Shown: positions 10,256 to 21,235, counted from the stretch's first letter. The stretch: DNA of 26,766 bases from Pelargonium x hortorum (GCA_036897525.1 JAYMTJ010000106.1:1-26766), one strand, 5' to 3'. The notes: generated by a model from the sequence alone, not told the origin. A program made the numbers and translations.

Positions 10256-10543
10256 TCAAATGTTCAAACTTTCCGCATCGTAGCGTTCTAAAATCGTTTG
10301 CTTTAAACTAGTATGTAGATGAATTGCAAAACTCCCTACTTTAGACTTGGCGAGACCCCGTATAAAGGACTTCACCTCGCGTGTCCCTGATTTTGTACTA
10401 ACACTGTAGCAACTTGGAGTATCGATACAAGAAATAGCTGGAATACCAAGGACCCCTCGTAATGTAGAGCTATGAGAAATCTTAAAAAACTGCGGAAACA
10501 CGACTTGAATATATGTTCCGAGATCACTAGTTTGACCTTTCAT
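10256..10543 (-). CDS. Weak open frame, slight resemblance to ribosomal protein S2
   Basis: This is a 95-codon frame with an ATG start, an in-frame TAA two codons upstream of the ATG, and a TGA stop. The middle of the peptide reads LGIPAISCIDT, which matches the bacterial and mitochondrial S2 pattern LGIPxxxΦVDT in length and key positions. A downstream stretch roughly matches the following S2 helix in hydrophobic spacing. The conserved GNDD is not present, and no N-terminal S2 half, including the W-LGG-LTN segment, was found upstream. S2 proteins are usually over 200 residues, so at best this is a C-terminal fragment. Open frames of this length are expected a few times by chance in the window, so I rate it a probable non-gene with one suggestive motif. 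Confidence 0.15.
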   Translation of the reverse strand: MKGQTSDLGTYIQVVFPQFFKISHSSTLRGVLGIPAISCIDTPSCYSVSTKSGTREVKSFIRGLAKSKVGSFAIHLHTSLKQTILERYDAESLNI

Positions 10544-11062
10544 TTTTTATATTACCGTGACTTTATACTAAAAAGACTAAAATTAGAAAGCGAACCTATT
10601 AATTTAATTTAGATTTATAGTTATTAAATTTCATAACATAGGATTCCTCGATCTGAGCTCTTTTTTTTTGTAACTTTAGTAACATTCCACTGTATACGCA
10701 TCTTTATCTATAACTTACCTGGGGTGAATGTCTTAAAAGATTTGTATGTCAGCTTTTTTTTGTAACACCCGGTGCAAGGTTCAGGAAGGTTATGGTGTAT
10801 AGAGAATACCTTAGAGCTTGCTGCAGTGGAAATCTTTTTCAACTACGACACTTTTTTGGTAGAGGCCAGAACTCAATATACGTTCGTACGGCTTACTTTA
10901 CGGGAACTAAACAAAACTAAGTTCTTAAATATTAAAATTTGAGATGAGTTAGGCAGGCTTTTAGAGAGACCCCTTTTGGCTTATTCAAGAGTAGTAAGAA
11001 TCTGTTATAGGCTCTAGTAGGATACTTGATTTATACAAAGGCTAACCTAAGGAAAAATGAAT

Positions 11063-11082
11063 TTCTTAATTAAGTTTAAGAA
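11063..11082. repeat. 7-bp hairpin
   Basis: TTCTTAA (11063-11069) and TTAAGAA (11076-11082) pair around a 6-nt loop. It is purely AT-rich apart from one pair. Confidence 0.6.
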
Positions 11083-11797
11083 TCCAATCCAATCTTACTT
11101 AAAGAGTATCCTAGGAGTATATGTCTTCCTAAATAAAACGAGTTAGTATTTAGAAACTTTTTGGTATAAATGTGATGTGAAAATCCTAGTCAATTTACGA
11201 GTGACTAAGCAAATTTCCAAGTAAAATTCCGTTGAACCAGATAAACTTTTTCAAGGCTAGGTAACTTGATGATTTACGACATATACGAAACTTTCTTGAT
11301 TTATAAACAGAGTGTAATCCAATGCCGGCTAGAGTCTTTTATTCGCTATTATGATAATGAAGGTTTTGAGAAACCTATAGCCATTAAAACAAGCTAGCGT
11401 TATACCAAAATACACCGATTTTGTATAATAAAGAAACAAAGAAACTCTAAAAAAGGGATTTATAGCGCCCATCCATAAAGCATATAAAGTCTTTGAGAGT
11501 TCTCGCATGCATATCCGATTCAGACTGATTTTATAATATAAGTGATGTAAGCACGGATGCTAAAACAAGAATCTGACGGGTATAGGTGTCAAACTCTGAA
11601 TTGTAAATAATTTCCTTGGAAAGGCTTAGTAAGAATACCCAGCCATTCTTTTTTTTACTGGTAAACAGGTGCATAACATAATAAATAAGATTAAGATAGT
11701 GTGTTTACCTTAGTTCAATTAAGTTGTTCTATTTTTAGTAAGGCGCGAAGCCCTCTTGTTCTTCTCGATAAGGAGGAGATAGGCCTTAAAGAATATA

Positions 11798-11814
11798 GGT
11801 AAGTCAGTCTTACC
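11798..11814. repeat. 6-bp GGTAAG/CTTACC hairpin
   Basis: GGTAAG (11798-11803) and CTTACC (11809-11814) pair around TCAGT. It sits in a short island of higher G+C (about 11740-11840). Confidence 0.55.
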
Positions 11815-11957
11815 GACCAGAACGTAGTGAGGGAGGTTAAGGCATGATAGTTTAATGAGTGTACAGTCATACCTTCTAACCAACGTCTACTGCTTACTTT
11901 TACTTGCTTTACAAACCAAACCCCTTTCTAGACAGACAATAAACTCGAGTTTTTTCC

Positions 11958-11973
11958 TACTATAGCTATAGTA
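11958..11973. repeat. 16-bp perfect palindrome
   Basis: TACTATAGCTATAGTA is fully self-complementary. No gene or promoter context can be seen. Confidence 0.8.
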
Positions 11974-12071
11974 TTATTCTATTTACTGTACCTGGATTTT
12001 ATTCTTTTCTTTATAGTTATAGACATCTGTAAAAATAACTTATATATAGTCTCAGGATCTAGGAATATAAT

Positions 12072-12087
12072 TTAATTACTTAATTAC
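12072..12087. repeat. Tandem repeat (TTAATTAC)x2
   Basis: Two perfect 8-bp copies lie in tandem within AT-rich spacer. Confidence 0.8.
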
Positions 12088-12796
12088 AACCCCTTATATT
12101 AGTAGAACTTGAGGAAAAAAAGAAAGATTCCGGTTTGTTAAATTGAGAGTTAATCCCCTATAAATTGAATTGTTTGTTTGTTACTACCCGAATTATTTTA
12201 TTGGCTAGTCCCCAGGCTCTTCATTAGTTAAGGAATATATATATACTCTATCAATGCTCCCTCGGCTTAGTAAAGTAAGCATTCAGGTTAGAAAGACTTT
12301 ATACTAAGCTCCCTGCCAAAAAACTTGCCCTTAATCGCGAGGGCTACGATAGAAATGTTAGATTTTACTTAGAGGATTTACCAAAATTCTGTATTTAACC
12401 CCTCCCCGTTTCTAAATGTAAGGAAATTTGAGGAGTTAGTGCTTTGTTAATTATATACTTGTAAAGGCCCGGTTACTCAATGAATATAGAATAGATTTCA
12501 AAATCAGTTTTTTCAAACTAAAGAATATTTCCGAAGAAGTGAATAATACTTTTAGCTGACCTCAGTCTCTGGACTAGTAGGTCCCATCCCAGGGAGGTGC
12601 TACCCTATCGTTTTAAAGCAAAGTATATCAAAACTTTAAAAATGGATAAGCGCTTGTTTTTATAAAATAAGGTGCGAGGCTTTCATATATAATTTAATTG
12701 AAGGGTTTCCTTTTTTAAGAGTATTCTAATCCTAGTATTTTACTTATTCCTTTTCCTAACTTTATTTAGCTTTTTTTTAAGAATTCGGAAACCTGT

Positions 12797-12880
12797 AATC
12801 CAGAGTTACCCCTAATTATTGGTAGTACTTAAGGGTAACTTACTTTAGTTAAACTTAGAATACTTCAAGGACTCTGGATT
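12797..12880. repeat. Two-level stem-loop element, 84 bp
   Basis: The ends form a perfect 10-bp inverted repeat: AATCCAGAGT at 12797-12806 and ACTCTGGATT at 12871-12880. Overlapping the inner edge of the left arm, AGTTACCC (12804-12811) can pair with GGGTAACT (12833-12840), with three further pairs after one mismatch. The two pairings share three bases (AGT, 12804-12806), so they may be alternative or partly coexisting folds. The size and terminal stem recall a small RNA or a miniature inverted-repeat element. I see no tRNA boxes, no target-site duplication that I can confirm, and no second copy. Confidence 0.55.
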
Positions 12881-12910
12881 GGTATATTCCTTATTAGCGG
12901 AAATACACTC

Positions 12911-12929
12911 AACTAAATCTGATTTAGTT
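12911..12929. repeat. Perfect 9-bp hairpin with 1-nt centre
   Basis: AACTAAATC (12911-12919), a single T, then GATTTAGTT (12921-12929). This near-perfect palindrome lies only 30 bp from the two-level element at 12797-12880, making this the most fold-prone 130 bp of the window. Confidence 0.75.
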
Positions 12930-14577
12930 ACTAACAAAAAAATAGGGTAACATTTCTAGGTAGCACTAATACTATTGACTCTTATACTATACGTAGAATT
13001 CTATACTATGTGACATACTACTATTTAATATAAGCTCAATGAAGCAAAGTTCTTCGATGAAAGTATAACCCGTTATTATATAAAAAAAGGATCTATTTCC
13101 GGGTATTAGGTATCGAGCTTTATTGAACGGAGCAGCAGGTTACAAGGGAATTTTCCCTTTTTAGGTCGGTAGGTTGCAGATTAAGTTAAGCCCTCAAGCG
13201 CTAAATTATAGTTTGTGTAATACAAGGACAAAATGAAAAAAAAATAGGGAGGATATCTGGTCACTCCAAGGTATAGCGAACTTATAAATCTCATTTTCCT
13301 TTACTGCCCGTTAAACTTACAAAGTACATTCTTCACTCTTAACAGAGGAAAGGAACCTCAATAATTAAAGAATTTCTTATTCATAGATGTGTAAAGAGGA
13401 AAAGAGCTACTCGTAAGAAATGTTAGAGTTTTGCCTATAAAGTTTTAAGTTCTAGCCTTAATTTCCGAATAAACTTCAAAGGGCTTCCACGAGGGAGTCG
13501 CATAAATAAAAGTTTATCATTCGTTACTTTATACTTGAAAAAAAAAATCGGGCGCCTCTTTCTCATAGATAGGGTTAAATATGATAGGGCACTCGTCAGT
13601 AATTTTAGAAAAAGAAAAAAAGAACTACTAAACCTATTAAGTTATTAAAATGGGACGCGTCTCTCCTTTTGAATGGGTTTGTTTGTCAAAGTGCCGCCTA
13701 AATTATGAATTAAGTGAGTCCCGGTCTAGGGCAACCCTTAGAAGTTTGGGACAATAAAAGGTCTTTTTGGTAAAACTCAAAAAAAGTGTTGAGTGGTATA
13801 CAAGTTACTACATCTGGGAAGAGTCTATTATCCTTACTTAACGTGACAGGGATTCCTTCACAAAAAAATAACAAGGCTTTTTCTTCTTAATAGGTAAACT
13901 TCACTTTGGGGCAAATAGAATATCCGCGTATGAATTCATCTTATATAATATAATAAATAGTGCATTCGAGCTTAACGTACTTTTTCTTTTTGAGAAAGTC
14001 TTGTTTCTACATTACACACGATGTAGCTAACAGTATAAAGAAAGAGAAAGGTAAGATAAGATCCTTTTATGTCATAGGAAAAAGACCACAAAATGGGGTG
14101 TATTTTGATTGAAAGGATATCTCAGATTAATATTATAGAAGATGCCGAACCTAAATAGAATAACACGGAACAATTCAAGAAACTACGGGTTTCGGCCCTT
14201 TCTCTAATGCGAGAATCCTGCTAAGAAACGATTACTCAGGGAGCCTGTAAAACAGCCTTTTGGATAAAGTATAACATTAAAGTCTATTGATTAGAGCCCG
14301 CATTTTATTAATTAAATAAGCTCTCGAAAAGTCTCGTATTTTTCCTTGTTATTTTCTCTGGTAAGTACTACTTTTCAGCTACTAAAAAAGAACTCCCGAA
14401 TCCAGTATTAATTACCCACCTTTCTAATCCGTAATTTTAATCCAAGGAAATACTTAGAAGTTAAACTGAGGAATTGCCCCCGGCATACTCTCTTCAGCAA
14501 AGTAAGGTACAAATTCCACCACAGTAGAATAGCCCTATGATTCTAATCTGAAATAAGTCATACTAATAAAACCCTTG
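12930..14577. other. AT-rich non-coding spacer
   Basis: No supported gene. It holds a repeated TATACTAT word (about 12983 and 13003), the hairpin at 13144-13159, a CTACAT/ATGTAG pairing at 14007-14026 and an ACTCAA/TTGAGT pairing at 13775-13794. The remainder is featureless. Confidence 0.6.
13144..13159. repeat. 7-bp hairpin followed by T-run
   Basis: AAGGGAA (13144-13150) and TTCCCTT (13153-13159) pair with a 2-nt centre, followed by three more T. It resembles a weak intrinsic terminator on the plus strand, but no gene lies upstream. Confidence 0.5.
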
Positions 14578-14931
14578 CTAATCCTTCCTTTTATCTTTTA
14601 TATTACCCATGATAGTTATACAAGGATACTTTGGGACCTCTTTGAGAAAGGTATCTAATGATAAGACTTTTTTAAGCTTATAGAGCTTATAGTCAATTTT
14701 ATCTGTAAGATACTTAAGGTTCTTGTATTCTCGTAGTAGCAATTCCCTTTGGAAAGAGTCCAATACCAGCCAGCTTCTCGCGGAACATTTGCTAAGTTAG
14801 AGGAAGTCGAATATATATTTGGGTTTAAGGTAAGAGAGGTACCTAAAAATAATAGGATGTTAAGAAGAAGTAGTTGGATTCGTTTAAACTCGCTTATGCG
14901 AGGATACCACATTCAAAAGATACATATTTGA
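14578..14931. other. Stop-poor island with three overlapping open frames
   Basis: Two minus-strand frames (14578-14763, 61 codons; 14655-14912, 85 codons) and one plus-strand frame (14749-14931, 60 codons, starting with a non-ATG codon) overlap here. The minus 61-codon peptide is Lys/Leu-rich and charged, and the 85-codon peptide has a short hydrophobic stretch near residues 14-24. None shows a recognised domain. Overlap of chance frames on both strands usually reflects a local shortage of TA-type stops rather than coding, and I do not call a gene. Confidence 0.3.
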
Positions 14932-15549
14932 AATTGCCTCACTTTACTTTCCCCAGGTCCCCTTATAAGGGTATAACTAAACGGGTAAACTGATCTCTTC
15001 TCTCTCAATTGCTTTCTTTTCTGTTTTTACATACGCGGCGTAGATTATTAGAAGGCAATGCTGCTTCCATTTCAAAGTAACTCTACCGGTTAAATCTCTA
15101 GAGTCAGTCAATAAACGCTTATTGTACCAAGTAAGTCGAGAAGTATACCTACCCCTCATTTTATCTCTTCACTGCGGCACTAAAGAGTATTACACAAACT
15201 GCGAAACCGATGCTACTTTATCTGAGACTAAAAGCGTGAGTTAATATAAGTATTTTTTTTTAACTAAAGAACGCGGTTTTTTTTTTCAGAAATAAAGATT
15301 AGAGTTTTGTGTTTCATATAGGAAGTCAAAAGGAAACCTCTCTAGGCAATCCTAGACAAGAACTTGGGCAATTTTCGGATATGTATTCCTTTTTTCTCAG
15401 TCTTTATTTCTTATGTTTCCCTGGTCTACTACTACCTGCTGTATATTTTAACAGGATTTCTAATAACGAATCTTTAAATATATTTATTTGGTAAATCCTA
15501 TGCTATGAGTAAAATTCCCCCAAAACTCTATCCTAAAAGTAACTCTTAT

Positions 15550-15566
15550 ATTCAATTACATTGAAT
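15550..15566. repeat. 7-bp hairpin, 3-nt loop
   Basis: ATTCAAT (15550-15556) and ATTGAAT (15560-15566) pair around TAC. It is AT-rich and small. Confidence 0.65.
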
Positions 15567-15631
15567 GGGATAAAATTGGAGATTCCTTTCTTAAAAGTCG
15601 AGTCATCGGTATATATAAAGAAGAGAATCTG

Positions 15632-15652
15632 ACTAGCAAAAAGACTGCTAGT
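15632..15652. repeat. 7-bp hairpin, 7-nt loop
   Basis: ACTAGCA (15632-15638) and TGCTAGT (15646-15652) pair around a 7-nt loop. No tRNA boxes lie at the required distances. Confidence 0.65.
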
Positions 15653-17134
15653 AGTCTATTCGAGGAGTCTGTAACAAAAAAGAGTCCAATATCCTTATTA
15701 AATAGGATTTCTAATAGCAGTTTATGAGCTATAGGTGCGCGACTGAGTAATAATTTGACAGAACTACAGGACTTTTACTTGACTTGAGAAGATTCAGAAC
15801 TAGTTTGATTTGAAAGTACTCTAGCCACTTAGATTGAGTAATTCCCAACTTGAAATACGAAAACTAGAATATCCAATAAAGTTGAAAACTCTTTCACAAA
15901 GCGCGAAGCTGCCGAGACTTTTTTTTAATAATACACAAGCTGAATTAGAACAGAAAAAATGACCAAAAAGTGCTACGGAGCCTCCCACGTTTACACTATT
16001 GAAAGAAATATAAGGGTGTCTTAACTGGGAAACTAATAAATAAGTAATGGGCAAAAGTACGTGTTTAAGCGGGAGCTACTAGTCTAAGGTTTCCTTACAA
16101 AAAAGTAAGAAAGAAAGACTCGCTAAGCTTGTCCTTTCACCCCGGAAAAAAGGGTTTTAGAATCGTTTTGATTGACGGAAAAGAAATTATATCCAAGTTA
16201 TAAAGTTTCAAGAACCCCAAAAATCTTCCATCTAGAGCTTTAGTTTAGTAAGAAAAGTCTGATACTGGAACAATATACAAACAACGTTTCTTTTTTTCCT
16301 TTAAAAAAAGCAAGAAACTTGGAATTGAAAGCGGAACAACGGCTTGTAAAGAATATCCCAAGGGTTTCAATGTGCTCAGTTATGAAGTATCTCAAGGATT
16401 CGCTTCGCTCCCTCGCCTGTTAATTATTTTTTTTTACAGGAACTAAAGAGAAAGATCTTCCTCGGCAACTTTTTTAACGAGCAGTATGTTATTCCTAGAG
16501 TACTCCGTCTAAGGATAATACTATACCCCTAATAGCTGCAGGATCTGGAAATAGACGGGATACGAAATTTATATGTGTATCCTTTAGCTTGGAGTGGGGC
16601 TTTTATTTATTACCGCGCTATAAACTTACCCTCACTCAAAGAGTGCTCTCTAGCGATCCTAGGTCCCAAATTTGTTAGTAAAAAGAAATCCTACTTCAAG
16701 TGTAATGAAATTCGGGTATTCCCCACTCGTACCCCTGACGGGAGAGTTTTGGCTCCTTACTTAAAAGAAAGAAGCGGAATACTATAGCATTATTTTTAAC
16801 CTTGTAACAAATTTATGCGATTTAGTCAAAGTTTCTACTACTTATCAAGGTTAACGAATCCTTTGTCAGTGAAAAGTGCCCGCCCAATAAGCAAGCTTTC
16901 GTAGCATATTTAAACAAATAAAACAGAACTCTGTTATTTTTTTACCCAAAACTACAGGGAGTACAACGGGGCAATTCTTAATTTATAAGCATAACATAAA
17001 AGACAATGTAGGAAGAAGAATCCACTAAAGCACCCTGGAATACTAATACGGGAACCCTGGTATTTCTGAGATCCTCTTAAGTTTCGCACTCAAGGAAAAA
17101 ATCTGAGCCGCTTGGAGTTTTCAAAATTCTAACA

Positions 17135-17143
17135 GGGGGGGGG
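17135..17143. repeat. G9 homopolymer
   Basis: Nine G in a row, unusual in a sequence of about one-third G+C. It is flanked by an AT-rich stretch with no gene. A matching C8-A11 tract lies at 25788-25806. Confidence 0.9.
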
Positions 17144-17179
17144 TAAATAAAATAACCGGAACTCTGCTATATTATATAT

Positions 17180-17201
17180 TAGATATAGAATAGATATAGA
17201 A
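17180..17201. repeat. Tandem repeat, 2 x 11 bp
   Basis: TAGATATAGAA is present twice in tandem, perfect copies, just after a TA-rich stretch. Confidence 0.85.
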
Positions 17202-18394
17202 AAGCAACAACTTGCTGTATAGGGGTGGGTAAAAGAAAAAGGACTCTTTTTTCAGACTAAGAAAGATTTGCAAAGTAGGTACGACTTTCTCGACAAGAGT
17301 CGTTAAAGTATAAAGGCCCTCCAACAAACAAGTTTGCTTAGTTAGAAGTCCTAGTCCTGGAAACAAGATTCGCGAGATTTGCCTTATTCAAGTATTTAGT
17401 AATACTGTTTAAGCCTTCTCTAACTAATTGGGTTTAACAAATTCTTTTTTACGATCGGGCAAGCGCTCTTCTATGAAATTGCTTTAGTTAAGCTCTTTAT
17501 AACCAGATAGCCGGTTTGCAGTATATGTTATTCCCTATTCCCTTTATTTGAAATTTAAAGAGCTGCCCCTCTTATCTTAATAAAAAGAAAATTTAGATAG
17601 ACCTAAATAAAAAACCTGTAGTTTACCAACAGACTAAAAAAGCATTACTTCGCATAACATAAAAGGTCTATATTAGGAGTTTTATATGAAATAAGTAAAG
17701 GTGCTCCTTGAAACATATAAGAGGGTCCAGAAAGCAACAAAATGGGGTTTTAGGGTAGACGGGGAAGGGTCTACTTAAGCGAGGTTTCTCTTGTAGTCTT
17801 TCAAAGCTCTCATTTCAGGACTTCATAACAAAGAAAAAAGGTTGTATAGCAATAGGAAACTTAAAACGTTTTGCGAGTTATCCTTTAATTCCTATAAGTC
17901 AACATACTACCGACTTATCTCCGTAGAGTTTCTATCACCGCCAGGGAAGGGAGTCGTTCCCTCCCAATTCTATAAGATCGGCATTTACTTAATAAGGAGC
18001 CCTTTAAGAACACTATAAATGAAGAGGGTTTAGTATATAATTAAAAGCAAGCTTAAACCTCTTTCTTGCCTTTAACTTGCTTACCTTCAACCGGAATACA
18101 AATACAAGACCAACAGCAACAAGTAAAGGAATATCCCTTCCCGTTATATATACCCTGTATAGCTTACACCCTACCTTTAAACCAAACGCTATATTTCTTA
18201 AATTGGCTATAAAATACTGAACAAACAAGCCTGGGAAGAAGAAAGTAACAGCCCAGAAATATCCTAGCCTATATTTCAGAATTTAAGAAGGCTGTAGGGA
18301 AGCACTTTCTTTATTCCTCTCGGGACTCTTTTAATGAGCTCCTCTGTGTCCAGGTTTCCCATTTCGGAGTAAAGGCTGTTTTCATATTCTCAGT

Positions 18395-18414
18395 TAAAGA
18401 AAAGTAAAGAAAAG
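18395..18414. repeat. Tandem repeat, 2 x 10 bp
   Basis: TAAAGAAAAG occurs twice in tandem, perfect. It is purine-rich and slippage-like. Confidence 0.85.
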
Positions 18415-19803
18415 ACTGTAGGGGAAGTAAAGCAAAAGTCATTTATTAATGAATAGGGTCTAAGCGGGGTTCTTTTTAAAGAAAGGAAATTGAAAGTCTA
18501 GTTTTGGGACGTTAATATCAGAAGTAAGTTCTTTAAAAGCCTTTTTGTTCCTATCTTTCCAGTTTCCAATTAGTAAGAAAGTTAGGATTAAACCGCTACA
18601 GAAGATGTTGTATCGTAAGGTATGTAGTTTTATATGTATCTCCTATTGGCTTAATACAATGCTATATTTAATATGTATTTCCATAACGATAACGCGACCC
18701 TGAACTCTTGCTAAAGCCTTCAAATTAATAGAAATCCTTTTTTTGTTAGCAAGACTTTTTGAGGAAGTGAAAGTCTAGAGACTTCTTTTTCATAGGACTT
18801 GCTCTGAAAAGTCAAAGTTTTTGAAGGGTTTGTCGGGAGCTGCTAAGTGTATCTATATAAATTTTTTGTAGAAGGGTTCCCTTGTGTCCAATTAGATAAA
18901 GCGAAAACGTCAAGAGTACGTAACAAAGGGAAAGGCCCTTACAGACAATCCTACGGTTACCTAAGAGTATATTAAGTAATGTAGATAAATGTAGCTAATA
19001 TTAAATTTCATATTTTAACTAGAGTGACTTGGGATACTTGATTTAACACCTAACGGATCCCCTTTTACCTTTAAAGCGAATCCTGTAAAATCCGAAAGAA
19101 CCCTTAACAGGGCATAAGCAATATTTTACTAATGTCATGTGAATAACCGCGAGCTTTACTATGACTTTTTTTACTTCTAAGAAAGAAGAAGCGCTTTTTA
19201 GTATTCCATTTTCTAGGTCTAGTATAGTAAACTAAAAAAATGAGAGGTAAAAGTAACTCAGGATTATACCTTAACTTCCTATTCAGTACTCTTAACAAGT
19301 GGGGTGTTTTTAAATTAAGTAGGATAATTAGGGGATAAAACTAGATTGTAGTCGTTGACTTAACAAAGTAGGGATTCCTCCTTAGTGAAAAAAACTCACG
19401 CATTATTAAATTTGTTAAAAGTTTGAAAGTGGAGGTGTTGTAACTACAAATAGGCCTATCACCGGGGTAATAAAGTTAAAGTTGTACGAGAAATCCAATC
19501 CGTAAGTTAATAAGTTAAACAAAACGATTTCCTAAATAAAATAGACACTAGCTACTGGAACTGGTTAAAGGTTTTTAGTTTAAATATTGTACTCTCTAAA
19601 AGGACTCCCGGTAAAAGCTTAAATAAATTGACTATAACTAAACTATACAAGAACCCCCGCACCCCTAGCGAATTCAGGCGTTAATGTTTAAATTCCTTTT
19701 AACTGTTAGAATTTCTCAGATTTTTTTTTCTCTTTTTAATTTTTAAAATTGACTCTCTGATTTCAGTCAGGTAATAAAGGGTATCCTAATCTAAGGAGCA
19801 GCC

Positions 19804-20190
19804 TCATTTTCCAGAAACCAGAAAAAAGTAGTAAACATATAACTGCAAAATGAATAAAACCCATTTGGTACAGTCCTTTAAACAAAAGCTATGTTTCATA
19901 TACAGTGAATAAACGGGTTTTGTTAAGGGAAAGAAAGAATAGGGTTTTTGTCCCTTTATAAGTCTAGTTAACAAAGAGCCTAAGCCTGGCACAGAGGAAG
20001 TACATAACCAATTTCCAATTCTATAGGAAATATCAACTCTAACTAAAAGCCTCGCACGTAAAAAGGGGGTATCTAAACTATCGATAAATGACACTTTAGA
20101 TAGTAACCCACTTAGGAATTGTTCTAGTGAATCTAGATCCATTATCTCTAGCATTTCTAAAACTAGGACCCTTGTTTCATACGAAGTCAA
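19804..20190 (-). CDS. Longest open frame, unknown, probably not a gene
   Basis: This 128-codon frame has an ATG start and is the longest in the window. The N-terminal half is acidic and Leu-rich (residues 1-45), followed by a mixed basic stretch. The last about 20 residues (WVLFILQLYVYYFFLV) form a clear hydrophobic segment that could span a membrane. I recognise no domain or family. By rough estimate, stop-free stretches this long arise about 0.3 times by chance in a window of this size and composition, so it is mildly unusual but not proof of coding. Base composition matches its surroundings and no neighbouring gene supports it. Small chimeric membrane ORFs are known in plant mitochondria, but nothing links this frame to one. 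Confidence 0.15.
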   Translation of the reverse strand: MTSYETRVLVLEMLEIMDLDSLEQFLSGLLSKVSFIDSLDTPFLRARLLVRVDISYRIGNWLCTSSVPGLGSLLTRLIKGQKPYSFFPLTKPVYSLYMKHSFCLKDCTKWVLFILQLYVYYFFLVSGK

Positions 20191-21060
20191 ATACCTAAAT
20201 AAATATTTTGAAAAGTTTTTAAGAGTATCCCACTAAAAACCTCTAATTTATTCTATTGAATTGTCTAAGAATACTTAATTAGAATCTGATTACATGAAGT
20301 TACCTAGGTCGAGCCTTGTCTCTTAGGGGTATATCTCTATTTAATTGGGTAAAAAAAGACATTCTTGAAACATTATCAATTGAGATTCTAGCGGCTAAAG
20401 AACTACTTCCTGTTTAATATCCTAATCCTTCATTTCAAGAAATAACTAGACTTTATTTGTCAAAATCCAGGAACTCCCGAAGGGCTTGCCTTGTGAAGAG
20501 CTCGGTTTCTTACTAGAGATTCCTTTGATATACTTACCAAAGCCTCTAATCTAATAGCTTTAAGGGGACTCCTTGCTTTTAGTTTTAGATAGAATAAAGA
20601 ACGTATAGCACAAAAGACTTCTAAAATTTTGTAGGTTATAAACCCGCGAGCATATATACTATACATAGATAGCTTACTTTGATTAGCTCTAAAAACCTAA
20701 TCGTTATTTCACAAGTACAAGGCCCTTCGTTGTCTAAAAATCGTCTACTAAGGAAGTGATCAATACTATGTATGAGAAAAAATCCTGCTAATAAAAAAAA
20801 CTGTTTGTTTCATTTTCCAGGATCCTTTTGTAGCAGAAGTTTTAAGAAAATCATGAAGAACAGAAGGCCCCAGTCTATTATATTACCCGTCTAAAGGAAT
20901 TCTGAAAAAAACCTTATTGTATTGAGTAGAGAAGTTTTACGGACTCCCTTTTTTATAACGTAGTTACCGAAGCAAAGTAATGGAATTGAGTTTCGAACTA
21001 CACAAGATTATACCCGCGAGGGAGGGACCAAAATATGTAGGGTTAACAAAATTCTTTGAG
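20191..21060. other. AT-rich non-coding spacer
   Basis: No supported gene. A 68-codon minus-strand frame at 20460-20666 has no recognised motif. GGATCC and GAATTC words occur near 20820 and 20896. The last part, about 21010-21030, is richer in G. Confidence 0.6.
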
Positions 21061-21235
21061 AGATTTCGATTTCATATCTATACTAAACTGGGATCTACTT
21101 TCATTTTATAATAAAGCTGGGTTTGAAGTTTGTTTTATGTCCTAATTTTTTGCTTGGGGTACATAAAATTCTAAGGATACCTCGGTTTCCTAAATGAAAT
21201 CTGTAACTTTCTACATTACGAGAGTTTTTAGCGCT
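21061..21235 (+). other. Stretch with scattered rRNA-like words
   Basis: Three words appear in the order found in large-subunit rRNA domains V-VI: TTCGATTTC..CTGGG (21065-21092, compare CTCGATGTCGGCTC..CTGGGG), AGCTGGGTTTGAA (21115-21127, compare GAGCTGGGTTTAGAA) and TTACGAGAG (21216-21224, compare the sarcin-ricin loop AGTACGAGAG). The essential A-loop between the first two is missing and overall spacing is irregular, so this cannot be an intact rRNA. It may be a degenerate fragment or a chance run of matches. Confidence 0.15.

Larger units (their letters stand above)
10544..12796. other. Long AT-rich non-coding spacer
   Basis: No supported gene in over two kilobases. It contains a CACC/GGTG mini-palindrome at 10765-10773, the hairpins at 11063-11082 and 11798-11814, the palindrome at 11958-11973, the TTAATTAC tandem pair at 12072-12087 and a TA run near 12236-12246. 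The part around 11740-11830 is richer in G+C than its flanks. Confidence 0.6.
14932..17134. other. AT-rich non-coding spacer
   Basis: No supported gene. Short frames at 14977-15159 and 15821-16054 (minus) and 15309-15494 and 16575-16787 (plus) are of chance length. The last is somewhat richer in G+C than its flanks but opens with GTG. The stretch contains the hairpins at 15550-15566 and 15632-15652, a T9 run followed by ACAGG near 16427-16440, and small GCGAAGC-type words near 15900 and 16400. Confidence 0.55.
17144..19803. other. AT-rich non-coding spacer with small tandem repeats
   Basis: No supported gene. The minus-strand frames at 17172-17366, 18013-18228 and 19104-19298 (64-71 codons, ATG starts) are unremarkable and partly Lys/Arg- or Leu-rich. 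Tandem pairs occur at 17180-17201 and 18395-18414. The stretch near 17940-17965 can pair in two alternative ways (GGGAA/TTCCC or GGGAG/CTCCC). AAGTCT/AGACTT at 18771-18784 is a 6-bp pairing. Confidence 0.55.

Noticed and set aside
10870-10900. CGTTCGTACGGC as a group II intron domain V
   Set aside because: No AGC triad, bulge or tetraloop hairpin of domain V can be formed around it.
14578-14931. Overlapping frames as a coding gene
   Set aside because: Frames overlap on both strands, none shows a recognised domain and none is longer than chance allows.
16575-16787. 70-codon plus-strand frame with slight S10-like texture (GPKFVSKKKSYF)
   Set aside because: It starts with GTG, lacks the long helix expected in S10, and is of chance length. 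The resemblance rests on a few residues.
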